The translations under genes were made by a program, and so were the position numbers. Of a stretch of DNA of 55,804 nucleotides, positions 46,243 to 54,989 are shown one piece after another. This stretch comes from an uncultured Clostridium sp. (GTDB lineage Bacteria > Bacillota > Clostridia > TANB77 > CAG-508), in the NCBI GenBank assembly GCA_946495655.1, contig CAMMDS010000002.1, positions 92,984 through 148,787 of the forward strand, in the 5' to 3' direction. The notes beneath the pieces were generated by a model. The model searched no databases. It had not been told where the DNA came from and worked only from the letters and a program-made list of their open reading frames with translations. Positions within the stretch are counted from its first letter, which is position 1, and each line of letters begins with the position of its first letter.

Positions 46243-46581
46243 TTAAGACGCGTTACTTTTTCTATTGAAATACTCTATCATATGAATTATAGTGTCCTGA
46301 TTATTCGGTTTTAATTTGTCAAATCCAAACAAAGCACTATTTATTGTTTTTTTACCTTTGACATCTAAGTATTCACTAAAAATTTCATCAAGACCTATAT
46401 TAAATAGATTGCACATTTTTACTAATACTTCATATGATGGTTTGGACCTGTCTTGCTCGATGTCTCCAATATATCTAGGTGAACACTCAATTGCTTCAGC
46501 TAATTTTTCTTGTGTATATCCATGACTTTTTCGTATTGCCTGAATATTTTTTCCAATTTTTATTACCCTTGCCTTCTTCAT
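46243..46581 (-). CDS. XRE-family HTH transcription regulator
   Basis: 112 residues. HTH_3 domain at about 10-65 (IGKNIQAIRKSHGYTQEKLA, then IECSPRYIGDIEQDRSKPSYEVLVKMCNLF in two parts), followed by a short C-terminal helix that may dimerise. GAAGGGG precedes the ATG. Probably a repressor of itself or a neighbour; no operator is obvious. It stands alone next to a MITE-like element. Confidence 0.88.
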   Translation of the reverse strand: MKKARVIKIGKNIQAIRKSHGYTQEKLAEAIECSPRYIGDIEQDRSKPSYEVLVKMCNLFNIGLDEIFSEYLDVKGKKTINSALFGFDKLKPNNQDTIIHMIEYFNRKSNAS

Positions 46582-46734
46582 ATTCTACCCCTTCTCATAA
46601 AAATTTCAATTATATGATAACAAAGGTAACAATTATATAAAACGAATTATATGCGTATTTTGTACTTATATGTTTCTGTTTACAATGCATTAAAATTACT
46701 GAAAACTAAATATTTACATATGATTTAGATTTTA

Positions 46735-48000
46735 CTAAATTTTTTCAATAATTTTTTCTGCTGACAAATATTTTAATTCTCTTTTTTCCATTAAAATTTC
46801 ACCATTTACAATTGTAGTTTCAACATTTTTACCATCTGTATTATATACTAGATTTGATATTATATCGTTATTTGGTATCATCTTTATATTATCCATATTA
46901 GGAGTAATATCTACGATTATTATATCCGCTTCTTTTCCCTCTTCTATACTTCCAATTCTATTATCCATTCCTAATAATTTAGCACCATTTATTGTAGCCA
47001 TTTTAATTGCTTCTTTTGAATCAATTCTTTCTTCATTTTCATGTATACCTCCTTGAATCAATGCTGCTATTTTCATTGTTTCAAACATATCTAAATTATT
47101 TCCAGAGCCTTGGCCATCTGTCCCTAATCCTACAAGTATTCCTTGTTTTTTATATTTTGTAATATCTGCTATTTTACATCCAAGTCTTAAATTTGATAAT
47201 GGATTATGTGATATACCGCAATCCATTGTTTTTAAAATTTCTATATCTTCATCATTTAATTTTACTCCGTGTGCTAATATTGTATGTATTCCATCAAAAT
47301 ATCTTTTTAAAACTTTTGAAGCACTCTCTCCATGTAATTTCTTTATATCTTCTATTTCATTTATGCTTTCTAAAAAATGAACATGTATTGGTAAATTATA
47401 TTTTATTGCTAGTTCTCTTGCTGTAATAAGGACCTTTCCTGAACATGTATATAGCCCATGTGGTGCTACAGTATAAGTTATTAGTTCATTTTCTGTATCT
47501 CTAGTTTCATAAAGATTTATAAATTCTTTAATTCTTTTTTCTGAAGCTTCTTCCCCATCATTATCCATAAGTACTCTTGTAAGCATTGCTCTCATTTTAC
47601 TTTCTGTGAGTGCTTTTCTTATTTGTTCAGAAAAGAAATAATGATCATTTACACAAGTAGTACCTGTAGAAATCATTTCTATAATAGATAACATACTCGC
47701 ATTATATACATCTTCTTCTGTAAGTTTTGCTTCTATTGGCCATATTTTTTGATTTAGCCAAGTATATAAATCGCATCCCTCAAAAGTTCCTCTGAATATG
47801 CTCATTGCAATATGTGCATGAGTATTAATAAGTCCGGGCATAACAACTTTATTTGAAGCATCTATTACTTTTTCATTTTCTATTTGATTCAAATTTTCTT
47901 CGATTTTCTCAATCTTATTTTTTTGTATTCGTATATCAACTTTTTTTACTTTCACATCATCATTTTCAAATATAATAACATTTCCATTTTTTATTAACAT
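46735..48000 (-). CDS. mtaD: Amidohydrolase, MTA/SAH deaminase type
   Basis: 421 residues. Metal ligands in PGLINTHAHIAMSIFRG, HGLYTCS, HVHFLES, the His in ILAHGVKL, and the Asp in LGTDGQGSGNNLDMFE. This subgroup deaminates S-adenosylhomocysteine, methylthioadenosine or adenosine; the family is called MtaD. Beginning and end show the small beta-sandwich domain (IKNGNVIIF; ADIIIVDI). ATG 48000 follows TAGGAG; the ATG at 48018 does not have a site. Confidence 0.88.
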   Translation of the reverse strand: MLIKNGNVIIFENDDVKVKKVDIRIQKNKIEKIEENLNQIENEKVIDASNKVVMPGLINTHAHIAMSIFRGTFEGCDLYTWLNQKIWPIEAKLTEEDVYNASMLSIIEMISTGTTCVNDHYFFSEQIRKALTESKMRAMLTRVLMDNDGEEASEKRIKEFINLYETRDTENELITYTVAPHGLYTCSGKVLITARELAIKYNLPIHVHFLESINEIEDIKKLHGESASKVLKRYFDGIHTILAHGVKLNDEDIEILKTMDCGISHNPLSNLRLGCKIADITKYKKQGILVGLGTDGQGSGNNLDMFETMKIAALIQGGIHENEERIDSKEAIKMATINGAKLLGMDNRIGSIEEGKEADIIIVDITPNMDNIKMIPNNDIISNLVYNTDGKNVETTIVNGEILMEKRELKYLSAEKIIEKI

Positions 48001-48159
48001 TTCACTATCTCCTATCAAATCAATTTTTTAAATTATACATTCTCGCTATTAAAAAAGCAATCTATATATATTATTTTTTTATTTAATCAGTTGCTTAAAG
48101 GTTTTATAGAAATTTCACACTTAAACCTAAGTAATATGTATATTTATAAAATTTTTGTA

Positions 48160-48272
48160 GTGACGCGTAAGCGACCAAACGAGCTTTGAAAAAGCGAGTG
48201 CGATTTGGAGCAACCTTCCTGCGATTAAAAAAATTTATTTTTTTTAATCATCAGAAGGTTTGCGACACCAAG
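48160..48272. repeat. Composite palindromic repeat (AAGCGACCAAACGAGC type) with a long hairpin
   Basis: CCAAACGAGCTTT / AAAGCGAGTGCGATTTGG forms an imperfect hairpin (48175-48213). Next to it AACCTTC...GATTAAAAAAA pairs with TTTTTTTTAATC...GAAGGTT (48214-48263). Boundaries are approximate. Confidence 0.55.
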
Positions 48273-48930
48273 GAACAAAAAAATTTGAGAAATATACATA
48301 TTACCTAGATTTTTATACTAACTATATTTTATAATAATATTTAACCAATTAAATGAAGCTATAGAAATAATATCTATAGCTCCATTTATCATAAAACTGA
48401 TATTAATCTCCAGCTAAAACTAATATACCTAATTTATAACCTAATGGACATTACTGCCCAAATAAGCTAGATCACCAAATATATTAATCAGTTGCTCGAC
48501 TACAAATGCACTCATAATAGCCATATTCATCCATGTATGGACTAATAACAACCATTATAAAATACAAGAATAATCTTAACTTCGAATATATTACATATGT
48601 TTCAACCATACTTCTACAAAAATCACATCTACAAAAAATATTTAAGTAAACACAATTAAAATTGTATAGCTATAGCACAAATAATATACTCTTTCATCGC
48701 CGACATATAATAATATAAGGTCATTACACTATTATACATCTTTGCTCGAATAATATAAAACATTTAAATTTAACATCTCATATTACTCTTAGTTCAACTA
48801 ATATCAATCTTATGCTATTATTATGCTCTAAATTTTTTTTATTATTCATTTTATTTTTATTATTTATTGTATTTTTTTCTTTTTTATAGTATTATTAAAT
48901 TACATAATACTTAAGAAAAATTTGAAAGGA
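48273..48930. other. Long gene-free, G-poor interval
   Basis: No frame over 30 codons is convincing. One clear hairpin lies at 48353-48390 (AATGAAGCTATAGA with TCTATAGCTCCATT). From about 48400 to 48850 the plus strand is notably poor in G relative to C, unlike the genes around it. It could hold an RNA read on the minus strand that ends at the hairpin, or a decayed gene. A short minus-strand frame (about 29 codons near 48450-48540) has no ribosome binding site. Confidence 0.4.
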
Positions 48931-48939
48931 ATATTTTTA

Positions 48940-49873
48940 ATGAGAAACGAAAAATTTGATTTTTATAGTCCAATAAATTTAAAATCATATAATTTAGATA
49001 AAACTATGAGATACCAATTAGATATTTTAGGTAATTTAGATTTTTTTACTCGTAGACATAGTGAAAATGTAGCAAACTTAGTTTGTAGAATTTGCGAATA
49101 TTTCCATTTTAATACAAAATTTACTATTTATTGTACAATTTGTGCCTATTTACATGACATTGGTAAACTCTTTATTCCATCAAAAATATTAAATAAACCT
49201 GATAGATTAACTGATGAAGAATTTGAAATCATGAAAACTCATACTACAAAAGGTTATGAAATGTGCATGAAAGATTTAAAACTTAGACCTTATGCTATAG
49301 GACCATTAGATCACCATGAGGCTTTAAATGGTACTGGTTATCCTAATCGGAATTACTAAGATTCCAATGGAAGCTCAAATTATTCGTGTTGCTGATGAAT
49401 ATGATGCAATCGTAACTAAAAGACAATATACAACTCACGTTAACATTTCAGAAACTTTAAAAGATTTAATAAAAGATGCTCAACCAGACCCAAAATTTGT
49501 AGCTTTAGACCATTTAGCCCAGAATTCTAAAGTTGGTAAAATTAATAAGCGTGTTTTGAAAATGTTATTTAAAGTTGTAATAGATGATATTTTATATGAA
49601 ATTAGCTGTTTATATGAATATTTAGATTATCTAAAAGAGAATATTAAAAGATTAGAACTTATTTGTAAATACTCAGAGAAAATGGAAGAAGCAAAAACAG
49701 ATAAAAAGAAAAATTACTACAGAGAGGGAATGAAAATGCTTTTTCAAATTGATGAAAATTTTGATAATTACAAACAAGTATATGAAGATTATAAAAATGC
49801 ATTGAAGATTAGAAAAGAAAGAGTAGACAAATTATATAACGAAATAAAAATTATTAAAAAATTAGAAGTTTAA
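48940..49873 (+). CDS. HD-domain (HD-GYP-like) phosphohydrolase, +1 frameshift at CGG
   Basis: 310 residues if base 49348 is skipped. Histidines and aspartate of the HD site: RRHSENVANL, CAYLHDIGKLFIP and THTTKGYEM, then DHHEALNGTGYPNG, the GYP-like signature, and IIRVADEYDAIVT. The C-terminal 120 residues form a coiled, charged helix. HD-GYP enzymes degrade cyclic di-GMP or related dinucleotides. The break lies in the GYP-like motif: CCT AAT CGG AAT TAC TAA in the first frame, but P-N-G-I-T-K when the C is skipped. Without the shift the protein would stop two codons later and lose RVADEYDAI. ATG 48940 follows AAAGGA. Confidence 0.87.
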
Positions 49874-49874
49874 C

Positions 49875-49913
49875 AATTGAGCCATTGGGATTAACCCCTT
49901 TGGCTCAATTTTC
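49875..49913. terminator. Terminator between HD-domain gene and ndoA
   Basis: Stem AATTGAGCCA / TGGCTCAATT (49875-49884 with 49901-49910), followed by TTC. Suitable for both convergent genes. Confidence 0.8.
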
Positions 49914-49938
49914 TCTTAACTTTTTATTTTACCCAAAT

Positions 49939-50286
49939 TTATTCTAAGCCGAAACTTACTCCTAAAGCATTATTTACTTGTGATATTATATTTTCGTCAT
50001 CTATATGCCCTATTTTTTCTTTTAATCTGCTTTTATCTATTGTTCTAATCTGTTCTGCTAAAACTACAGAATCAGCCTTTAGTCCATTATTTTGAGAGCC
50101 AATTTCTATATGAGTGGGTAATTTATTTTTTCCTGTTTGTGATGTGATTGCTGCTGCTATAACAGTTGGACTATGTTTATTTCCAACATCATTTTGTATT
50201 ATTAATACTGGTCTTATACCGCCTTGCTCTGATCCAATAACAGGACTTAAATCTGCATAAAACATATCTCCTCTTTTTATTACCAT
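49939..50286 (-). CDS. ndoA: NdoA/PemK/MazF-family endoribonuclease toxin
   Basis: 115 residues. Typical start [20 protein letters not shown], then [25 protein letters not shown], and the C-terminal [11 protein letters not shown]. It cuts mRNA at specific sequences. AGGAG fits the ATG at 50286. No antitoxin gene (ndoAI/mazE) is next to it: upstream lies the GerS-like gene, downstream the HD-domain gene. In Firmicutes it usually follows ndoAI and alr. Orphan ndoA genes do occur. Confidence 0.95.
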   Translation of the reverse strand: MVIKRGDMFYADLSPVIGSEQGGIRPVLIIQNDVGNKHSPTVIAAAITSQTGKNKLPTHIEIGSQNNGLKADSVVLAEQIRTIDKSRLKEKIGHIDDENIISQVNNALGVSFGLE

Positions 50287-50421
50287 ATTCTTCACTCCTA
50301 ATAGTTCTATATTTAAGGTCTATAATTTGATATATTTTAAAAATTAGTTTGAGATATTTTTTGATTTAATTATTATAATTGTGTAGCTGGCTCTATTCTA
50401 TCAAGTTTTCTCTAATTGTAA

Positions 50422-51063
50422 TTATAAATCATTTATTTTTATCTCATTATATAATATGTAAACTAAGGTTTTTTCGTTAACATCTTGTATAAGTAATTTT
50501 GTCGGATTTCCTGTTTTCTTAGATATATATAATCTTTTATTGTATATATATTTATTTTGTTCCACATTTGCCTCTAAAATATATTCATCATTTTCTTCAT
50601 ATAGTTTTGCTTTGTTTTGTTCTTTACATGTTTTATACTCTGAAATGAATGTTTCTAAACTCATTTGATTTCCAACTACATATTCATAATTATCATATAC
50701 ATTATTCAAATTAAGTTTTGTATTGGTAATAGTAAGATTATTTCCATCATTTGTTATTTCTAATCCCGCTATATTACTAGGTTCAAGCATAATTAATTTT
50801 GATTTATTAGGACTTATATATTGCTGGAATAATACATATTTATTTGTATTTTTATTGCTTTCTATTGTAACCTGTATCGTTGCTTCATAAGAACTAATGT
50901 TTAAAATATACTCCTCAATTTCCTCAATATTTTTGTTACTCATATTATTACCAGTTTTAAAATTTTTATAATTGTTTTTTGTAAAAAATATAATAAAAAT
51001 TAAAGAAATAATTATTATACATATTATAACAACTAACTTTTTCCTACCTAATTTTTTTATCAT
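50422..51063 (-). CDS. GerS-like membrane-anchored protein (LolA-like fold)
   Basis: 213 residues. N-terminal membrane anchor (about 8-29, KKLVVIICIIIISLIFIIFF) without a lipobox Cys, then a beta-rich domain: SYEATIQVTIESNKN, YISPNKSKLIMLEPSNIAGLEI, YISKKTGNPTKLLIQD. This resembles GerS of Clostridioides, which is required for cortex hydrolysis during germination, and the related LolA-like proteins. GGAGG fits ATG 51063. 136 nt before ndoA. A sporulation or germination role is inferred. Confidence 0.65.
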   Translation of the reverse strand: MIKKLGRKKLVVIICIIIISLIFIIFFTKNNYKNFKTGNNMSNKNIEEIEEYILNISSYEATIQVTIESNKNTNKYVLFQQYISPNKSKLIMLEPSNIAGLEITNDGNNLTITNTKLNLNNVYDNYEYVVGNQMSLETFISEYKTCKEQNKAKLYEENDEYILEANVEQNKYIYNKRLYISKKTGNPTKLLIQDVNEKTLVYILYNEIKINDL

Positions 51064-51195
51064 TTTAACCTCCACTTGAGCTAGCTAGCTCTATAAAAAT
51101 TTAAATTAATGAATAAGCTTTAGAAAATATGAAAGATTTAAATAATTTCTACTTAAGTATTTACCAAAGTTTTTTAATAATATAGATTCAACCAA

Positions 51196-51227
51196 TTTGA
51201 ACAAAAAAGAGTGTCCCTTTTGTTCAA
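51196..51227. repeat. Palindromic repeat TTGAACAAAA-type after dus
   Basis: TTTGAACAAAAAAGA and CCCTTTTGTTCAAA with the same GTGT loop as 35279-35309. It may form the 3' hairpin of the dus transcript. Confidence 0.8.
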
Positions 51228-51269
51228 AAAAAGTAGATTAATTAAAAATTAATCTACTTTCATTCTATT

Positions 51270-52241
51270 TTATATTTGATTAAAGTATTCATTTAGACAA
51301 TCAATTAGTTCAGTTCTAGAATCAATTTTATTAATTCTTTCTCGTAGTTTACTTGCATTTTTTAAATTTTTTATATAATAAGCCAAATTTTTTCTCATTT
51401 CTTTTATTGCCACATTTTCCCCTTTTTCTTTGACTGCAAGATTAATATGTTCTATGATTATTTTTAATCTTTCTTCTTTCGTTATTTTTCTTTGTTCTTT
51501 TCCTTCTAAATAGTTTATAATTTCTTCAAAAATCCATGGATTTCCTATTGAAGCTCTTCCTATCATTATACCATCTACATTTGTTTCCTCAAACATTTTT
51601 AAAGCATCTTCTTTTGTTTTTATATCACCATTTCCTATTACTGGGATTTTCACTGATTCCTTTACTTTTCTAATAATCTCCCAATCAGCTTTCCCTAAAT
51701 AATATTCTTCTCTAGTTCTTCCATGAATTGTAATAGCACTTACTCCTGCATCTTCTAATAATTTTGCTGCTTCTACAGCTACTATGTTCTTGTTGTCCCA
51801 TCCTTTTCTAATTTTTACTGTAACCGGTACTTTTGATGATTTTACAACTTCTCGTGCAATTTGATATAGTAAATCTAAATTTTGTAATAATTTACTTCCA
51901 TCTCCATTTTTTACAATTTTAGGAGCAGGACATCCCATATTTATATCTACAATATCCACAAAATCACTCACATATCCACTTGCATATTTAAGCGCTTCAA
52001 TATCACTCCCAAAAATTTGTGCCGCAACAGGTCTTTTTTCTCCCTCAGTATTTAGTAATAATTTAGTTTTAGAATCATTATAATATAAACCTTTGCTACT
52101 AATCATTTCTGTACAAGTGAGTCCTGAACCGAATTTTTCACACATCAAGCGAAATGGCAGGTCTGTTATTCCTGCCATTGGAGCTAAAAGTATATTATTC
52201 CTTAATTCTACATTACCTATTTTTAATTTTTTTAAATACAT
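51270..52241 (-). CDS. dusB: tRNA-dihydrouridine synthase B
   Basis: 323 residues. FMN-binding TIM barrel: LLAPMAGITDLPFRLMCEKFG, catalytic Cys in DINMGCPAPKIVKNGDGS, VTVKIRKGWD, TIHGRTREEYYLGKADWE, IGNGDI and GIMIGRASIGNPWIF; then the helical tRNA-binding domain. It reduces uridine in the tRNA D-loop. AAGGAA precedes the ATG; it starts 16 nt after rodA in the min-rodA operon. Confidence 0.96.
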   Translation of the reverse strand: MYLKKLKIGNVELRNNILLAPMAGITDLPFRLMCEKFGSGLTCTEMISSKGLYYNDSKTKLLLNTEGEKRPVAAQIFGSDIEALKYASGYVSDFVDIVDINMGCPAPKIVKNGDGSKLLQNLDLLYQIAREVVKSSKVPVTVKIRKGWDNKNIVAVEAAKLLEDAGVSAITIHGRTREEYYLGKADWEIIRKVKESVKIPVIGNGDIKTKEDALKMFEETNVDGIMIGRASIGNPWIFEEIINYLEGKEQRKITKEERLKIIIEHINLAVKEKGENVAIKEMRKNLAYYIKNLKNASKLRERINKIDSRTELIDCLNEYFNQI

Positions 52242-52257
52242 ATTCTGTTCCTTTTCC

Positions 52258-53365
52258 TTAATCTATGAAAATAGCTTTTTGCCTTCTTCCTGAAATATTT
52301 AAAAGTAATCCTATCATAATGAAATTACTTAAAAGTGAACTTCCACCATAGCTTACAAATGGAAGTGGAATACCTGTTATTGGTAATAGTCCCATTGTCA
52401 TTCCTATATTCTCTAGCATATGGAAGAAAAACACACCGTGCTATTCCTATTGCAATATATGAACCCAAATCGTCTTTTGCCGTTTTTGCAACATATATAG
52501 CTTTTGTAATTAATATCACATATAAAATTATAACACCTGCTGCTACTATGAATCCCATTTCTTCTGCAATCAAAGAAAATATAAAGTCTGTGGTTTTAGG
52601 ATAAAGGAATCCTAATTGAGTTTGATTTCCTTTAAATAATCCCATTCCTAAAAGCTCTCCAGCTCCTATTGCAAGCTTAGATTGAATTATATTATATCCA
52701 GCTCCTCTTGGATCTAAATCTGGGTTTAAAAATACATCTATTCTTGTTTTAGCATGTTCTGGTAAAACAAAAAAATACAATAATGGTACTGCAATAACTA
52801 CTAATAATATTGCTGCTATTATATAGCGTTTTTTTATCCCTGCTGCAAATAGCATAAATACTAATGCCATTACGAATGCTAGAGCTGTACCATAGTCCGG
52901 TTGCTTTATAATTAATAATGTTGGCACTAAGAAAGTAATTAATATTAATAATAATTTTGGTATTCTACTTACTTCATCTCTTCCATTCTTTTGTATTTTA
53001 GATATTACTAATGCAAGCATTAAAATACATATAATTTTTGCAAACTCTGCTGGCTGAATAGAAACTGATCCTATATTAAACCAGCTTGTTGCACCATTTA
53101 TCGGCTCTGTAAATAATACTCCAATTAAAAGAACTATTATAATACCATATAATACTGGTGATATTTTGGCTATAAAATCATAATCTATAAATAGTATAAT
53201 TATCATTATAGGAATACTAATACACACCCACATAATCTGCCTTTTTAATTCATCATAATCAGAATTTTGAGTGGCTGATGTTAATGCTACTAATCCAATT
53301 GCTAATAAAATCAATGTACAAATCAGTATTCCCCATTCTATATTCTTAAGAATTTTTCTTTTCAT
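52258..53365 (-). CDS. rodA: RodA/FtsW-type peptidoglycan polymerase, +1 frameshift at CGG
   Basis: 368 residues if base 52438 is skipped. SEDS-family membrane protein with about 10 membrane segments; conserved [38 protein letters not shown] (split here in two words), [14 protein letters not shown], and after the break [25 protein letters not shown] (read in two parts). RodA polymerises glycan strands in elongation. After residue 309 the first frame reads GCA CGG TGT; dropping the C gives [10 protein letters not shown], as in the family. The shift restores the catalytic C-terminal third. ATG 53365 follows GAGGT; it overlaps the end of minE by 20 nt. Confidence 0.9.
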
Positions 53366-53930
53366 TATCAACCTCGTCTAAATTATCATTTTCAGATTTT
53401 TCTTGTTGATTTTGAGTAGATTCATCGTTACTCTGATTATTTTTACTATTATCTGTATTATTATCTGCCTTTTCTTTTATACTATTCTCATCATCATTCT
53501 TTTCTTCTTTAACTTTCTCTTGCTCTTTACTTTTCTCTATAACTTCTTTTTCATTTTCTTCATTTGTTTCTTTATTGTTTTCTTCTTCTTTCTTCTCTTC
53601 TTTTTGTTCTTTTTTTAATGTTCCTTCTAATTTTCTAGCATCATTCTTAATTGTAATAATTGGTATATTTGCATATAGCGCTGGTGCTCCTACTGAGCCA
53701 TCTTCTCCTTCTTTATTTGTTAGTCTCACGTCTATTGCTTTTTCATCTATATCTATATATTTCTTAATTACTTCTAGTATTTCCTGTTTCATCATTTCTA
53801 AAAAGTCTGCTGAAATATTTGCTCTATCTTGAGCTAAAACTAAATGCAATCTCTCTTTGGCTGTACTTTTTGATTCTTCTTTTTCGCTTTTTTTAAATCT
53901 TTTAAAAAACTGTATTATGTTATTTAACAT
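53346..53930 (-). CDS. minE: MinE with a long acidic C-terminal tail
   Basis: 194 residues, twice the usual length. Residues 1-95 are MinE: membrane-targeting FFKRFKK, then AKERLHLVLAQDRANIS and YIDIDEKAIDVRL. MinE stimulates MinD ATPase and drives Min oscillation. Residues 105-194 are low-complexity Glu/Lys/Asn/Ser, probably unstructured. GGAGG precedes the ATG. 18 nt after minD. The 3' end overlaps rodA. No minC lies beside it. Confidence 0.93.
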   Translation of the reverse strand: MLNNIIQFFKRFKKSEKEESKSTAKERLHLVLAQDRANISADFLEMMKQEILEVIKKYIDIDEKAIDVRLTNKEGEDGSVGAPALYANIPIITIKNDARKLEGTLKKEQKEEKKEEENNKETNEENEKEVIEKSKEQEKVKEEKNDDENSIKEKADNNTDNSKNNQSNDESTQNQQEKSENDNLDEVDNEKKNS

Positions 53931-53948
53931 ATTTTACCTCCAATAGTA

Positions 53949-54749
53949 TTAATGTTTACCTTTTGCGAAAAAACCTCTCATTTTACTAAATAGACCTTCT
54001 TTTCTACCAGGAATAGTAACATCAATGTTTTCCCCTAAAATTCGTCTTGCTATTTCTGTGTAGGCTTTTCCTGATGGTGCTTTTTCTTTTGTAACAACTG
54101 GTTCTCCTTTATTTGTTTGAGTTATTATATATTCATCATCTGGCACAACACCAATAAGATCAATAGATAATAAATCTACAATATCTTCGACATCCATCAT
54201 TTCTCCCTTTTTAATCATAGCAGGTCTTATCCTATTAATGATCAATTCTGGATTCTTTATTTCAGATGCTTCAAGTAATCCTACTATTCTATCAGCATCT
54301 CTTATAGCTGATATTTCTGCAGTTGTTACTACAATTGCACGATTTGCTCCAGCAATAGCATTTTTAAAACCTTGTTCAATTCCTGCTGGACAATCTATTA
54401 ATATGTAATCAAATTCGTCTTTTAGTTTTCCTATTAGTTCTTTCATTTGTTCTTCATTTATTGCACTTTTATCTCTTGTTTGGGCTGCTGGTAGTAAGAA
54501 TAGTTCGTTAAATCTTTTATCTTTTATAAGGGCTTGTCTTAATTTGCATTTTTCTTCTACAACATCTACAATGTCATATACAATTCTATTTTCTAAGCCC
54601 ATTACAACATCAAGATTTCTTAAACCAATATCTGTATCAACTAATGCAACTTTTTTTCCTCTTAAAGCTAATGCTGCACCAAGGTTAGCTGTAGTAGTTG
54701 TTTTTCCTACTCCACCTTTTCCGGATGTTATAACTATAACCTCTCCCAT
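53949..54749 (-). CDS. minD: Septum site-determining protein MinD
   Basis: 266 residues. Deviant Walker A TSGKGGVGKTTTTANLGAAL, IDCPAGIEQGFKNAI (Walker B and following) and a C-terminal amphipathic membrane-targeting helix (GLFSKMRGFFAKGKH). ATP-dependent membrane dimer that places the division site together with MinE. AGGAGG precedes the ATG and a strong promoter lies 84 nt upstream. First gene of minD-minE-rodA-dusB. Confidence 0.97.
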   Translation of the reverse strand: MGEVIVITSGKGGVGKTTTTANLGAALALRGKKVALVDTDIGLRNLDVVMGLENRIVYDIVDVVEEKCKLRQALIKDKRFNELFLLPAAQTRDKSAINEEQMKELIGKLKDEFDYILIDCPAGIEQGFKNAIAGANRAIVVTTAEISAIRDADRIVGLLEASEIKNPELIINRIRPAMIKKGEMMDVEDIVDLLSIDLIGVVPDDEYIITQTNKGEPVVTKEKAPSGKAYTEIARRILGENIDVTIPGRKEGLFSKMRGFFAKGKH

Positions 54750-54832
54750 ATATTCTCCTCCTCATAAATTTAAAGCAACTTTTTTAAAGTTGTATGCAGA
54801 ATCAATAAAAATGCACAATTTTAAACACTAAT

Positions 54833-54861
54833 ATTATATACGGAAAAGCCCAAAAGGTCAA
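54833..54861 (-). promoter_or_regulatory. Promoter of the minD-minE-rodA-dusB operon
   Basis: TTGACC (54861-54856), 17 nt, TATAAT (54838-54833) on the minus strand. Confidence 0.8.
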
Positions 54862-54874
54862 TGTTTTGAGTAAA

Positions 54875-54913
54875 AAAATATTTCTTTAAAACATAATGTT
54901 AAAGAAATATTTT
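54875..54913 (-). terminator. Terminator of the second pilin-like/FGE gene
   Basis: Perfect 15-bp stem AAAATATTTCTTTAA with its complement, followed on the minus strand by TTTTTTTAC. Confidence 0.8.
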
Positions 54914-54989
54914 ATTTTTTATATAATTTATTTGAATTCATACCTCACAGAATTCATAACATTATCATTTTTCTATTCAGTTTTCCTAC

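Noticed and set aside
48440-48545. 29-codon minus-strand ORF in the long intergenic region as a peptide gene
   Set aside because: No ribosome binding site, no signal or peptide-family features, and it is surrounded by equally short chance frames.
25269-52438. Random sequencing or assembly indels as the cause of the five frame breaks
   Set aside because: Not fully excluded, but none lies in a homopolymer run, all five are the same base in the same codon context, and CGG out of frame is frequent without any error. A systematic artefact would have to know the reading frame.
25269-52438. CGG simply reassigned to another amino acid or to stop
   Set aside because: A sense reassignment leaves the frame wrong downstream, and a stop reading would leave five truncated conserved genes. 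Only a +1 shift explains the intact downstream halves.
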